From assembly GCA_965221195.1 (NCBI GenBank), contig OZ244864.1:2480001-2544000 (forward strand): a stretch of 64,000 nt of DNA. Direction: 5' to 3'. Each line of letters opens with the position of its first letter. Position 1 is the first letter of the stretch. The stretch is from Poriferisodalis sp965221195 (lineage in GTDB: Bacteria; Actinomycetota; Acidimicrobiia; Acidimicrobiales; Poriferisodalaceae). The notes beneath the pieces are model-generated. The model did no database searches. It was not told where the DNA came from and saw nothing but the letters and a program-made list of their open reading frames with translations. Positions 45,347-54,367 of this stretch are shown in pieces. Made by a program: the position numbers and the translations under genes.

Positions 45347-46405
45347 TCAGCGCCCCTCAACGGACGAGTACAGCACTCCATGCAGTACGTCGAATTCTTC
45401 AAGCGTCTGCCCTGAACCCCGCACCACGGCCAACAACGGATCTTCTGCGATGCGCACCGCAACACCGGTTTCGGAGTTCATGCGATCGGTCAAGCCTCGC
45501 AGCATGGCTCCACCTCCGGCAAGGGTGATGCCGTAGTCCATGACATCGGCAGCGAGTTCGGGTGCTGTGTCATCCAGCGTCGCTTTGACCGAGTCAACAA
45601 CGGCAGCAACCGGAACAGAGATCGCCTCACGAATTTCTATGCTGTCAACGCTCACCGACTCGGGAAGTCCGCTCACCATGTCGCGGCCCCGAACTTCTGC
45701 GCGTATCTCCTGTTGCAACGGCCACGCAGAGCCAAGCGCCAGCTTGATCTCTTCTGCGGTGCGATCACCCACGATGAGACCATGCTCTTTTTTGATGTGC
45801 GTGCTAATCGCCCCGTCGATCATGTTGCCACCGACGCGCGCCGAACGAGCCGTGACGATCCCGCCAAGTGAGATAACCGCCACCTCAGTCGTGCCGCCTC
45901 CGATATCAACGATCATGCTGCCTTGCGCCGACTGAACCGGCAAGCCCGAGCCGATCGCTGCCGCCATTGGCTCTTCAATGATGAACGCACTGCGGGCACC
46001 CGCGAACTCGGCGGCTTCCTGCACAGCGCGTTTTTCTACGCCGGTAATGCCCGAGGGGACACAGATCACCATGCGCGGCTTAGGCCAGCGAGTCTGCGTG
46101 GCTTTGTTAATGAAATGCCTGAGCATCTTTTCGCAGATGTCGAAATCTGCAATCACACCGTCCCGCAGCGGACTGACTGCGGAAATATTGCCGGGTGTGC
46201 GTCCGAGCATTCGCTTGGCTTCGTGGCCGAAGGCCAGCGAGTTGCCGGTCACAGAGTCGAAAGCCACCACAGAGGGCTCGTTGAGCACAATGCCTTGGCC
46301 GCGAACGAACACGATGGTGTTTGCAGTGCCGAGGTCCACAGCGATGTCCCGGCCGCCAAACAAGCTGCCGCGCTTGCGAGACCTGCTTGGTGCGGTCGCG
46401 GCCAC
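45347..46405 (-). CDS. mreB: Actin-like cell-shape protein MreB
   Basis: 352 residues. Actin-fold ATP motifs: VDLGTANTIVFVRGQGIVLNEPSVVA (given by its DLGTANT core), MIVDIGGGTTEVAVISLGG and ITLAGGGAMLRGL. Organises lateral wall synthesis, so a rod shape is expected. GTG start overlapping the ndk stop by one base. Confidence 0.96.
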   Translation of the reverse strand: MAATAPSRSRKRGSLFGGRDIAVDLGTANTIVFVRGQGIVLNEPSVVAFDSVTGNSLAFGHEAKRMLGRTPGNISAVSPLRDGVIADFDICEKMLRHFINKATQTRWPKPRMVICVPSGITGVEKRAVQEAAEFAGARSAFIIEEPMAAAIGSGLPVQSAQGSMIVDIGGGTTEVAVISLGGIVTARSARVGGNMIDGAISTHIKKEHGLIVGDRTAEEIKLALGSAWPLQQEIRAEVRGRDMVSGLPESVSVDSIEIREAISVPVAAVVDSVKATLDDTAPELAADVMDYGITLAGGGAMLRGLTDRMNSETGVAVRIAEDPLLAVVRGSGQTLEEFDVLHGVLYSSVEGR

Positions 46406-46878
46406 TAGCTGTCAGCCTCGTCGTGAGAAGAGCCGCTGTTGGAAGAATCGCCGTTAGAAGAATCGCCAGCGAAAAACAAAGCGATCTCACGCTCAGCAGA
46501 AGCCTCACTGTCTGAGCCGTGTACCAAGTTCTCTGTCGGAGATAGTCCGTAGTCGCCCCTGATCGTGCCCGGCGCAGCCTTTGCCGGGTTGGTGGCACCC
46601 ATCAACGAACGAACGACAGCGAAGATGTCGTCGCCGGCATCGGTCGGCCCATTGAGCACCATCACCACCGAAGGCGAGCGGGTGATGAAATCAAGCAGTG
46701 AATCATAGAAAGGTTTGCCGGCGTGCTCGGCGTAGTGCTGCTGGGCGATCTGGCGGTCTATGCGACGGTGCTCAAGAGCAGCAATGGTGAGACCTTTGCG
46801 CTCAAATCGGCGTATGATCTCCCCGACAAAACCGCGCTCAACCGCATCGGGCTTGCAGATAACCAGCGTTTGCCCCAC
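46405..46878 (-). CDS. ndk: Nucleoside-diphosphate kinase
   Basis: Balances nucleoside triphosphates. 157 residues: TLVICKPDAVERGFVGEI at the N-terminus, the catalytic histidine in NLVHGSDSEASAEREIALFF. The normal enzyme ends there; about 22 extra residues (GDSSNGDSSNSGSSHDEADS) come from a 15-bp repeat. Confidence 0.95.
   Translation of the reverse strand: MGQTLVICKPDAVERGFVGEIIRRFERKGLTIAALEHRRIDRQIAQQHYAEHAGKPFYDSLLDFITRSPSVVMVLNGPTDAGDDIFAVVRSLMGATNPAKAAPGTIRGDYGLSPTENLVHGSDSEASAEREIALFFAGDSSNGDSSNSGSSHDEADS
46423..46467. repeat. 15-bp tandem repeat, three units
   Basis: gttggaagaatcgcc and gttagaagaatcgcc preceded by a diverged unit gtgagaagagccgct, at the 3' end of ndk, coding a Gly-Asp-Ser-Ser-Asn tail. 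Confidence 0.88.
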
Positions 46879-47001
46879 TGCGGTCTCCTTGCGGTCTCCC
46901 TATGACGGCCTTACGCCGCGACGTGACGCGCAGTGCCGCACAAGAGTGGCTGTGCGACAGTGGCTGTGCGACGCGCCGCGTCGTCGGCGGTACAACTGAG
47001 G

Positions 47002-48573
47002 CTAATGCGAACGACCGCCAAGAAGTCGCCGTGCGGTAGCAGCGACGTACAAAGAGCCGCTCACTACGACCGTCCCTTGCGCGTCGGCCCGTTCTTTGGC
47101 CCATTGCAACGCGTCACAGACATCTGCGACGGGGACAATTTCAAGCGGCCGACGACGACCGGTCGTTGCTCGTTCCACGGCTTCAGCGACCTCTTTGGGT
47201 GACATTGCACGCGGCCACGACGCGGACGTTGTGACCACCACGTCAAAGGGGCTGTCGAAGGCACCAAGGTCAAGTGCTTCGCAAAATGCAGCAGGGTCAT
47301 GAGGCTTGTTGACCCCAAGAACGAGCACGTTGGCGGGTTCTGGGCGTGTCGGACCAGCATCGTCAGACCCGACCACTGCGCTGGCGCCAATCGACCCAGC
47401 ACCAATCGACCCAGCACCAATCGACCCAGCACCAATCGACCCGGCACCAATTGACAAGGTCTCAGCCAGCGTGGCCCTTAAGGCCGCTGCGCCGGCCGGA
47501 TTGTGCGCCCCGTCTATCACCACTGTCGGCCGCTGTGCAACGATCTCAAATCGCGCCGGCAACGCAACATCGGCGAGCGCGGCTGTGACAAGTTCGTCGT
47601 CAAGGCATCGGCCGAAGAAAGCTTCTACGCAACAGACGGCGCTAGCAGCGTTTATTGCTTGATGCGCTCCGTGCAGCGGCACAAAACAGTCGCTGTGCGT
47701 CCCATATGGCGTACGCACGGTGACGAGCTGCCCGCCTACCGCCGGCTGACGAGCAACTACATCCCAGTCGTTGCCGCGGCGCCACAGTTCTGCTTTGTTG
47801 TCCGCTGCAACACCTGCTACGACCTCAACGAGATCGGGAGCGGTCTCGCCGCACACAACGGTCGCTCCCCGAGAGATGATTCCCGCCTTCTCTGCAGCTA
47901 CATCGGCCAACGTCGGACCGATGATCTCAAGATGGTCGGCATCAATGTTGGTAATCACCGCTACCGCTGCGTCCACGACGTTTGTTGCGTCCCAGCGACC
48001 GCCCATGCCGACTTCGACCACATTGACGTGGGCGGTTGAGGCGAACCAGTTATAGGCAGCGGCGGCCAGTACCTCGAAATAGTTGGGCCGTTCACCGCAA
48101 CGGTCAACCACTATCGGTTCAAAAACTGCTATTTCGCTGATCGCCTGTGTGAAAGATTCGTCGTCGAGCGGCTCGTTAGACAGCGTGATTCTGTCGTTAA
48201 CACGTTCGATGTGTGGGGAGGTGTAGCCGCCCGCGACTACACCACAAGCACCGAGCAGCGCAACCGCAAACCGGGCCGTGCTGCCCTTTCCGTTGGTACC
48301 GGTGATGTGGATGGCCTCGACGCTGTCCTGAGGGTCGCCTAAGACGCCCATGAGCGTCCGCATGCGATCCAGCGTGGGCACCTTCGCTTCGGGACTGCCG
48401 AGCAATCGTTCGAGGTCAATATGGGAATCGAGCCAGTCGAGCGCGGCCTCGTAGTCAAGCAACGGGCCTGCGGGGACGGGGGCGTTGTTGAAACTTGAAC
48501 TGTCCGCTACCCCAACTTCCCCAAATGGCAGCCCAGTTTCTGACAACCCAGTTTCTGACAACCCGGAATTCAA
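47002..48573 (-). CDS. folC: Folylpolyglutamate synthase/dihydrofolate synthase
   Basis: Adds glutamate to folates. 523 residues against about 430 usual. ATP motif ITGTNGKGSTARFAVALL, VVEVGMGGRWDATN, DADHLEIIGPTLADVAAEKAGI and VIDGAHNPAGAAAL are all present. Extra length comes from a 45-residue N-terminus (SETGLSETGL duplication) and a GAGSI repeat (five copies) in the C-terminal domain. 10 bp from clpX. Confidence 0.94.
   Translation of the reverse strand: MNSGLSETGLSETGLPFGEVGVADSSSFNNAPVPAGPLLDYEAALDWLDSHIDLERLLGSPEAKVPTLDRMRTLMGVLGDPQDSVEAIHITGTNGKGSTARFAVALLGACGVVAGGYTSPHIERVNDRITLSNEPLDDESFTQAISEIAVFEPIVVDRCGERPNYFEVLAAAAYNWFASTAHVNVVEVGMGGRWDATNVVDAAVAVITNIDADHLEIIGPTLADVAAEKAGIISRGATVVCGETAPDLVEVVAGVAADNKAELWRRGNDWDVVARQPAVGGQLVTVRTPYGTHSDCFVPLHGAHQAINAASAVCCVEAFFGRCLDDELVTAALADVALPARFEIVAQRPTVVIDGAHNPAGAAALRATLAETLSIGAGSIGAGSIGAGSIGAGSIGASAVVGSDDAGPTRPEPANVLVLGVNKPHDPAAFCEALDLGAFDSPFDVVVTTSASWPRAMSPKEVAEAVERATTGRRRPLEIVPVADVCDALQWAKERADAQGTVVVSGSLYVAATARRLLGGRSH
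47384..47457. repeat. 15-bp tandem repeat, five units
   Basis: gcaccaatcgaccca with one or two substitutions per outer unit, coding GAGSI on the - strand inside folC. Confidence 0.95.
48534..48563. repeat. 15-bp tandem repeat, two identical units
   Basis: cagtttctgacaacc twice, near the 5' end of folC, coding the duplicated GLSET pentapeptide. Confidence 0.92.
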
Positions 48574-48583
48574 AAGGCCTCGC

Positions 48584-49849
48584 TCAAGAGGCCCGGCGCG
48601 TCACGGTTGAGCGGGGAACCAGCGTCGGATTCACCTTGTCCATCACCACGCGGCGGTCAACAATGCAGCGGGCCACATCGTCGCGGCTCGGCAGTTCGTA
48701 CATCAGCCCCAGTAGGACCTCTTCGAGGATGGCTCGCAGCCCCCGAGCGCCAGTGTTGCGGAGCATGGCCTGATCCACGATTGCGTCGAGTGCGTCTTCG
48801 GTGAATTCAAGTTCGACATCGTCGAGTTCAAACATTTTGCGGTATTGACGCACCAGCGCGTTCTTCGGTTCGGTGAGTATCCGCCGCAGCGCGTCAGAAC
48901 CCAGAGAATCAACGACCCCAACGACCGGCAACCGGCCGATGAACTCGGGGATGAGGCCGAAGTGACGCAGGTCTTCGGGCAGCACATCGGGCAGTATGTC
49001 GAGCGCTGAGCCGTCGGTGGTGCGGCGAAGTCTTGCACCGAAGCCAACACCCCGCTCCCCCACACGATCAGCGATAAATCGCTCGAGGCCATCGAACGCG
49101 CCGCCGCATATGAACAGCACATTGCTGGTGTCAATCTGCAGAAACTCTTGGTGGGGATGCTTGCGTCCGCCTTGTGGAGGCACAGATGCGACTGTGCCTT
49201 CCAATATCTTCAGCAGTGCCTGCTGGACGCCTTCCCCAGACACGTCGCGGGTGATGGAAGCGTTTTCGGCCTTGCGGGCGATCTTGTCAATCTCGTCAAT
49301 GTAAACAATGCCCGTCTCGGCACGCTTCACGTCAAAATCTGCCGCTTGCAGCAACTTGAGAAGGATGTTCTCTACGTCCTCGCCCACGTAGCCCGCTTCG
49401 GTCAGCGCGGTGGCATCGGCGATAGCGAACGGCACGTTGAGCATTCGGGCGAGAGTCTGAGCCATCATCGTCTTGCCGCAGCCTGTGGGACCGATCAGCA
49501 AAATGTTGGATTTGGCTATCTCGACATCTTCGGTTGCGCCGGGCCCTGCGGGTTCGAGCTGCATCCGCTTGTAATGGTTGTAGACGGCCACCGAAAGGAT
49601 CGTCTTCGTTCGGTTCTGGTCGATGATGTAGTCGTCTAGAAACGCGAAGATCTCACGAGGCTTGGGCACCGACTCGAACGGCGTCTGCGGCGCGGCCTCT
49701 GCCTCGTCGTCAATGATCTCGTTACACAGGTCGATGCACTCGTCGCAGATGTAGACGCCTGGCCCTGCGATGAGCTTCCGCACTTGCTTTTGGGACTTAC
49801 CGCAGAACGAGCACTTCAGCAGTTCGCCTCCTTCACCGAATTTCGCCAC
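48584..49849 (-). CDS. clpX: ATP-dependent Clp protease ATP-binding subunit ClpX
   Basis: Unfolds substrates and feeds ClpP. 421 residues: zinc finger LLKCSFCGKSQKQVRKL...YICDECIDLC at the N-terminus, Walker A LIGPTGCGKTMMAQTLA, Walker B IVYIDEIDKIA, and the C-terminal domain with GARGLRAILEEVLL. GTG start at 49849 with the strong site GGGAGGT (49855-49861). It is divergent from tig-clpP instead of following clpP. Confidence 0.96.
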   Translation of the reverse strand: MAKFGEGGELLKCSFCGKSQKQVRKLIAGPGVYICDECIDLCNEIIDDEAEAAPQTPFESVPKPREIFAFLDDYIIDQNRTKTILSVAVYNHYKRMQLEPAGPGATEDVEIAKSNILLIGPTGCGKTMMAQTLARMLNVPFAIADATALTEAGYVGEDVENILLKLLQAADFDVKRAETGIVYIDEIDKIARKAENASITRDVSGEGVQQALLKILEGTVASVPPQGGRKHPHQEFLQIDTSNVLFICGGAFDGLERFIADRVGERGVGFGARLRRTTDGSALDILPDVLPEDLRHFGLIPEFIGRLPVVGVVDSLGSDALRRILTEPKNALVRQYRKMFELDDVELEFTEDALDAIVDQAMLRNTGARGLRAILEEVLLGLMYELPSRDDVARCIVDRRVVMDKVNPTLVPRSTVTRRAS

Positions 49850-50081
49850 GTCGCACCTCCCTTCTGCTCAGTATCTGCTCAGTGTCTGTCTTTGCACCGA
49901 CGGGGTCGCGCACGGCAAGCCCGAGCCCGAACCTGTGCAAGTCAACCCGGGCAGACTGCCAAGGATGGCACAACAAAGGGCGCGTCACGCGATTCGTTTC
50001 TCCCATGTGGTTACACCCAAGGTCTCCTCACAGGTCTCCCCACGGGGAGCAGCCAGGACGCGCCGGTAGGCTCTGCGGTTC
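49850..50081. promoter_or_regulatory. Divergent promoter region of clpX and tig
   Basis: 232 bp without a credible gene; it must drive both strands. A short direct repeat ctgctcagtatctgctcagtgtctg lies at 49865-49888 (two copies of tgctcagt). No promoter boxes were assigned. Confidence 0.45.
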
Positions 50082-51689
50082 GTGAAGACGACGCTGACGC
50101 CGCTGGATCCGGCGGATTTCATAGGGCCCGCGCCGGTTTTTGAACCCGAACTTCGCACGCCCGACGACACGCCAACCTCCCCAGAGGTGCCAGCCTCCCC
50201 AGAGGTGCCAGCCTCCCCAGAGACGGATGCGCCTAGCAGCGACGAGGCTGCGCCGGAGTTGTTCGTCGGGCCGCGCGTGAAGCTGACGGTTGAGGTTGAC
50301 GCGGAGACATTCGACACCGAGGTGGATGCCGCCTTCCGCAGACTCGCTCATGAAGTTCGCATACCGGGATTTCGTCCAGGACGGGCACCACGCCGAGTGC
50401 TGGAGTCGCATTTCGGCGCTGAAATCGGACGTGCCCAAGCGCTCGAAGACGCAGTCCCTCGCTACTACGCCGAGGCCGTGCGCTACCACCAAGTTGATGT
50501 CATCAACCGGCCCGATCTAGAGCTAACCCTTGACGGCAGCGAAGGGCCTGTGGCGTTTGAGGCGACCGTTGAAACCCGACCAGTGGTAGCTATCTCGGGC
50601 TATCACGACTTGAAGGTGGAGATCCCCTCTCCTGAGCCTTCAGACTGGCAGATTGATGCACGTATCGACGAAACGAGGCGCCAATTCGCAGACATCGTCG
50701 AGGTAGATCGTCCGGCTGGCGAAGGCGACCGCGTCAAGATCGACATGGAAGGCTCCGTCGAAGGCCGGACGCTTCCAGGACTTTCGGCGCAGGATTACCT
50801 CTACGAAGTCGGCAGTAGCGGAATCGTTCCCGAGGTAGACGAACACTTGGTCGGCTCTCAGGCCGGAGATGAGCTGTCCTTCACAGCGGCGCATCCCGTG
50901 CAGACCGACATAGAAATCGAGTTCGAGATCACGGTCAAAGCTGTATCGGAGTTGGTGTTGCCCGAGCTCACCGACGACTGGGTTGACGAAAACACCGAAC
51001 ACGACGATGTGGCAGAGCTGCGCGAAGCGACAGCGCGCGAACTCCGCCTTCGACTCATCGTGGAGGCCAACATGGCGCTACGCAGCAAAGTGCGTGAGCA
51101 GCTTGCGGACCTAGTGGACGGACCTGTGCCCAATGCCATGGTGAGCGGGGTGATCGCAGAGCGCATGGGTGAGCTAGCCAACGGTCTGCAGCAGCGGAAC
51201 ATGACCATCGAAAGCTGGCTCGAAGCAACCGGTCAAGCTCCGGCATCGTTCGTTGGCGAGATGCAAGACGACGCGGAGCAAGAAGTGCGCTTAGACCTCG
51301 CATTGCGTGCCTTGGCTGCCGCCGAAGGACTGCAAGCCGAAGATGCCGACATCGACGAAGAGTTTGAACGGCTGGCCGTCAACGACGACCGCAGCGCCGA
51401 ACAGTTGCGCGAGGCCATGTCAGGCAGCGATGGGTCAAGCAACGATGGGTCAAGCAACGATGGTCTGGTACACCTCTCAGCGGTGATCTGCAAGCGCAAG
51501 GCGCTGCAATGGGCTCTTGAAGCCGCCACACTCATCGGACCCGACGGTGATGCAATCGACCGTTCGATACTGGAACTGCCATCGCCTGACGGCAACATCA
51601 ACAACGAAGCCGATTTAGACGAAGATTCCGACGAAGATTTCGATACTGATGACAACACTGATTTCGACGACACTGGGACAACACCGTGA
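50082..51689 (+). CDS. tig: Trigger factor with an insert in its N-terminal strand
   Basis: Ribosome-bound chaperone and prolyl isomerase. 535 residues. The first nine residues (MKTTLTPLD) match the first strand of the ribosome-binding domain, but the continuation RVKLTVEVDAETFDTEV and the ribosome-docking region VRIPGFRPGRAPRRVLE begin about 52 residues later; between them is a Pro/Ser/Glu-rich segment with SPEVPA repeats. The isomerase domain (GDRVKIDMEGSVEGRTLPG) and helical C-domain follow. Two more repeats (DGSSN and an acidic Asp/Glu tail) lie near the C-terminus. GTG start. It overlaps clpP by 4 bp. Confidence 0.93.
   Translation: MKTTLTPLDPADFIGPAPVFEPELRTPDDTPTSPEVPASPEVPASPETDAPSSDEAAPELFVGPRVKLTVEVDAETFDTEVDAAFRRLAHEVRIPGFRPGRAPRRVLESHFGAEIGRAQALEDAVPRYYAEAVRYHQVDVINRPDLELTLDGSEGPVAFEATVETRPVVAISGYHDLKVEIPSPEPSDWQIDARIDETRRQFADIVEVDRPAGEGDRVKIDMEGSVEGRTLPGLSAQDYLYEVGSSGIVPEVDEHLVGSQAGDELSFTAAHPVQTDIEIEFEITVKAVSELVLPELTDDWVDENTEHDDVAELREATARELRLRLIVEANMALRSKVREQLADLVDGPVPNAMVSGVIAERMGELANGLQQRNMTIESWLEATGQAPASFVGEMQDDAEQEVRLDLALRALAAAEGLQAEDADIDEEFERLAVNDDRSAEQLREAMSGSDGSSNDGSSNDGLVHLSAVICKRKALQWALEAATLIGPDGDAIDRSILELPSPDGNINNEADLDEDSDEDFDTDDNTDFDDTGTTP
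50176..50226. repeat. 18-bp tandem repeat, nearly three units
   Basis: cctccccagaggtgccag twice and a partial third copy, in the insert of the trigger factor gene, coding SPEVPA. Confidence 0.94.
51429..51463. repeat. 15-bp tandem repeat, two full units and a partial
   Basis: gatgggtcaagcaac twice then gatgg, near the 3' part of tig, coding DGSSN. Confidence 0.94.
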
Positions 51690-52366
51690 CAACTGAATTC
51701 TCCGCAGCAGCGGATCTTTCTAGCCGAGATGCGGGACGGCACAACGCCCGCAACTATCTCGTACCCACCGTGGTGGAGCAGACCAACCGCGGCGAACGCG
51801 CCTACGACCTGTATTCGCGGCTGCTAAAGGAAAACATCATCTTCTTGGGCACGCCAATCGACGATGTTGTCGCCAATCTGGTGTGCGCGCAGATGATTCA
51901 TCTGGAGTCGGAGAACCCCGACAAAGACATAAACGTCTACATCAACTCCCCCGGCGGAGACATCAGCTCGCTGTTCGCCATCTACGACACGAGCCAGTAC
52001 ATCCGTAACGACATCACAACGATCTGCCTAGGCCAAGCGGCATCTGCGGCGGCTGTGCTGCTCGCAGCCGGCACTCCCGGCAAGCGCATGGCACTGCCCA
52101 ATGCGCGAGTGCTGCTGCACCAGCCATACGGCCAAGCGATGGGCCAAGCCACTGATATCGAACTCGCAGCCCGCGAGATCGACCGGATGCGTGAGCGGCT
52201 TGAGCGGATTATTGCGCAGCACACAGGCCAAGACCTTGAACGAATCCATGCCGACACCGACCGCGACTTCATCATGGACGCTGAAGCGGCCAAGGAGTAC
52301 GGGATTATCGACGAGGTGATCGCGAATCGCCAGGTGCTAGAAGACGGCCCAATTCGCGCTGCCTAA
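51686..52366 (+). CDS. clpP: ATP-dependent Clp protease proteolytic subunit
   Basis: 226-residue serine protease. The triad is intact: Ser120 in GQAASAAAVLLAAG, His145 in VLLHQP and Asp194 in DTDRDFIMDAEAAKEYG. NSPGGDISS is the oxyanion-side strand. GTG start coupled to tig. Only one clpP is present here, whereas most actinobacteria have clpP1-clpP2 in tandem; a second copy may lie elsewhere. Confidence 0.96.
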   Translation: MTTEFSAAADLSSRDAGRHNARNYLVPTVVEQTNRGERAYDLYSRLLKENIIFLGTPIDDVVANLVCAQMIHLESENPDKDINVYINSPGGDISSLFAIYDTSQYIRNDITTICLGQAASAAAVLLAAGTPGKRMALPNARVLLHQPYGQAMGQATDIELAAREIDRMRERLERIIAQHTGQDLERIHADTDRDFIMDAEAAKEYGIIDEVIANRQVLEDGPIRAA

Positions 52367-52375
52367 CCTCAAGTG

Positions 52376-52447
<72 letters not shown>

Positions 52448-52503
52448 AACAAACACCCACAGTAGCGACACACCCCCACACACCCACCGCACACCCAAAC
52501 AAA

Positions 52504-52598
52504 CGACGGGAATCGCCGCATCCCCAGCGGCGCACAAAGTGCGCCGCCAGCATCATCAGCTTGGAAGGCTGAGGTTCTCGCCATTGAACTACATCCGC
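52504..52598 (-). pseudogene. tRNA-Gly derivative 1: T-arm and 3' acceptor replaced by palindromes
   Basis: Bases 52551-52598 are identical to 5' acceptor strand, D-arm and anticodon arm of tRNA-Gly(TCC). The following T-arm is broken: six bases are replaced by a 35-bp segment (52516-52550) with GCGGCGCAC/GTGCGCCGC around AAA, then a second hairpin formed with GGGAATCG. The 3' acceptor strand is lost (GTTTGT instead of GTCCGC). The upstream TACTGT box is kept, so it may be transcribed. It cannot be a normal tRNA. Confidence 0.8.
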
Positions 52599-52654
52599 AA
52601 CAAACACCCACAGTAGCGACACACCCCCACACACCCACCGCACACCCAAACAAA

Positions 52655-52749
52655 CGACGGGAATCGCCGCATCCCCAGCGGCGCACAAAGTGCGCCGCCA
52701 GCATCATCAGCTTGGAAGGCTGAGGTTCTCGCCATTGAACTACATCCGC
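52655..52749 (-). pseudogene. tRNA-Gly derivative 2: identical to derivative 1
   Basis: Same structure as derivative 1, exactly 151 bp further on (conserved part 52702-52749, palindromic insert 52667-52701). Its outer flank then diverges, and a fourth unit stops after acgacgggg at 52795-52803. Confidence 0.8.
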
Positions 52750-52827
52750 AACAAACACCCACAGTAGCGACACACCAACACACACCCAAACAAACGACGG
52801 GGACACAGCCGTGACTGGGTGCGGGGG

Positions 52828-53778
52828 TTAGTCGCTTAGCGCTAACAAGTGCCCCAGACTGCGCATCCGCTCAATGAACTCTGGCTCATAGGCGGCTTCG
52901 GGGTCGGCCCTCACTGCTGCGTCGATGGCGTACGCATCATCACCGACCAAGATGCGCCACTGGCCTGCCAGCACGCTAGACAAGATGATCTCGGCCGCTT
53001 GGGCTGCAGTAGTGGGTGCGTCGTCTCGGAAGCGTGTGCCGCGATCCGCGATGTGCGCTTCGATTTCTTCGTCGCTGAACGCATCGAGATCGATGCCTCG
53101 TGCGGTGAGGTTCTTGCGAACAAGAGGCACGTCCACGCCGTGTACTGAGTTGCTGTTCAACACAATCGAGGTGCCAATGTGGCCAGGCATCACCACATGA
53201 GCGCTGACGTGCGGGGCGTGCAACGCCAAGTCTCCCATGAGGGCTTCGGTGAAACCTTTGGTGGCGAACTTGGCCGCGCAGTACGCCGTGTGTGGGGTGC
53301 CGGGGCCGATCGTTGCCCAAAAGCCGTTAATGCTGCTGGTGTTGACCATCGCTGCGCCATCAGAGCGCACCAACATGTCCATAAAGGCCCGGGCGCAGTT
53401 GAGCACACCGTTCCAGCACACTGCGAAGGTCTTGTCCCAAGCGTCTCGCTGGTCGTCGATGACGAAGCTGCCACCGCCGCCGATCCCAGCGTTGTTGAAC
53501 AACAGGTTGATGTGGTCGGTGCTGTGCGACGCTTTCACCTCCGCAGCGAACGCCGCAACTGCGTCTGCGTCTGCCACGTCGCAACGATGGGTCGTGACGC
53601 GCACACCGCTCGAGCCGCCAGTCGCCAGATTGGCTGTTTGCGTCAGCTCATCGGTGTTCAGGTCGCACGCAGCCACATGGCACCCCGCAGCCGCGAGTTG
53701 GCGCACCAGTTCGCGGCCCATGCCAGTCCCGCCGCCGGTCACCACAGCAATGCGTCCTCCAAGATCAGTTACTGCCAT
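52828..53778 (-). CDS. Short-chain dehydrogenase/reductase
   Basis: A 316-residue classical SDR with NAD(P) motif VVTGGGTGMGREL, NNAGIGGGG, catalytic Ser in MVNTSSINGFWA and YCAAKFATKG (Tyr-x3-Lys). About 50 extra C-terminal residues contain an acidic segment. The substrate is unknown; such enzymes in this phylum often act on alcohols, steroids or 3-hydroxyacyl compounds. Confidence 0.88.
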   Translation of the reverse strand: MAVTDLGGRIAVVTGGGTGMGRELVRQLAAAGCHVAACDLNTDELTQTANLATGGSSGVRVTTHRCDVADADAVAAFAAEVKASHSTDHINLLFNNAGIGGGGSFVIDDQRDAWDKTFAVCWNGVLNCARAFMDMLVRSDGAAMVNTSSINGFWATIGPGTPHTAYCAAKFATKGFTEALMGDLALHAPHVSAHVVMPGHIGTSIVLNSNSVHGVDVPLVRKNLTARGIDLDAFSDEEIEAHIADRGTRFRDDAPTTAAQAAEIILSSVLAGQWRILVGDDAYAIDAAVRADPEAAYEPEFIERMRSLGHLLALSD

Positions 53779-54124
53779 AGCTCAGACTTCCTGTGGTTTT
53801 TCTTCCTGGTCTTTCTTCCTGCGGCCCTTGCCTGATCCGGCGCGCCCTGACTGCATCTGGCGAGACTGCCCAGCTTTTTGCGAATGTCGGAATAGCGCGC
53901 CCGTCAAGCCAACCTTCAGCAGCATCTTGTTCAAGATCTTGTTCGAGCAGATTCGGCAGCATCCGTGCTTCGTCAGCGGAGACAACCGTGGCCACACCCG
54001 AATCCTAAGGGCATACAACAAGATGCCCCAGATGCCTCACAGGCCGCCTGTTCTGCTCTTGTTATCGGCGTTGCAACCGTGGCATCTCTCTATGCCCTAG
54101 GGCACGCCGCCGTACTCGCAACAG
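53779..54124. other. Intergenic region without a clear gene
   Basis: 346 bp upstream of the SDR gene. Two overlapping short frames on the - strand (ending at 53765 and 53782) run through it; one ends in a charged tail GKGRRKKDQEEKPQEV (residues quoted) and neither matches a family. The direct repeat gatcttgttc/gatcttgttc-like word occurs near 53930. I see no supported gene. Confidence 0.4.
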
Positions 54125-54367
54125 ATGAGCAACATCCCCGTGTCACCTGATACTGCGGTCGGTGGTGCTGCGCCACTAACTGCTGCGTTGGGGATGAGAC
54201 TCGGCTACGCAGCGGCGTTCTCCGCAGACCGGTCGCGGCTGAGCGACATCGTCCGTGCTGAGTCCCAGTTGGCAGCGATGAAAGCCGAAGTGTTGGCCGA
54301 GTTGGCCCACCGTTCTGAGTCGACAGGTAGTTATCTGAGTCACATACCAGCCAGCCCTGATCAGTAG
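54125..54367 (+). pseudogene. Fragment resembling the N-terminus of a DUF222/HNH endonuclease protein
   Basis: An 80-codon frame whose centre (RLSDIVRAESQLAAMKAEVLAELAHR) looks like the helical start of DUF222 proteins, which normally continue for 300-400 residues to an HNH domain. Here the frame stops at the end of the fic gene, whose 3' end it overlaps by 7 bp on the other strand. Probably a remnant cut off by the insertion of the fic gene. Confidence 0.35.

Noticed and set aside
53765..54021. Two short - strand frames just upstream of the SDR gene
   Set aside because: They overlap in different frames, have no family match and no clear ribosome binding site; kept only as a remark in the intergenic entry.
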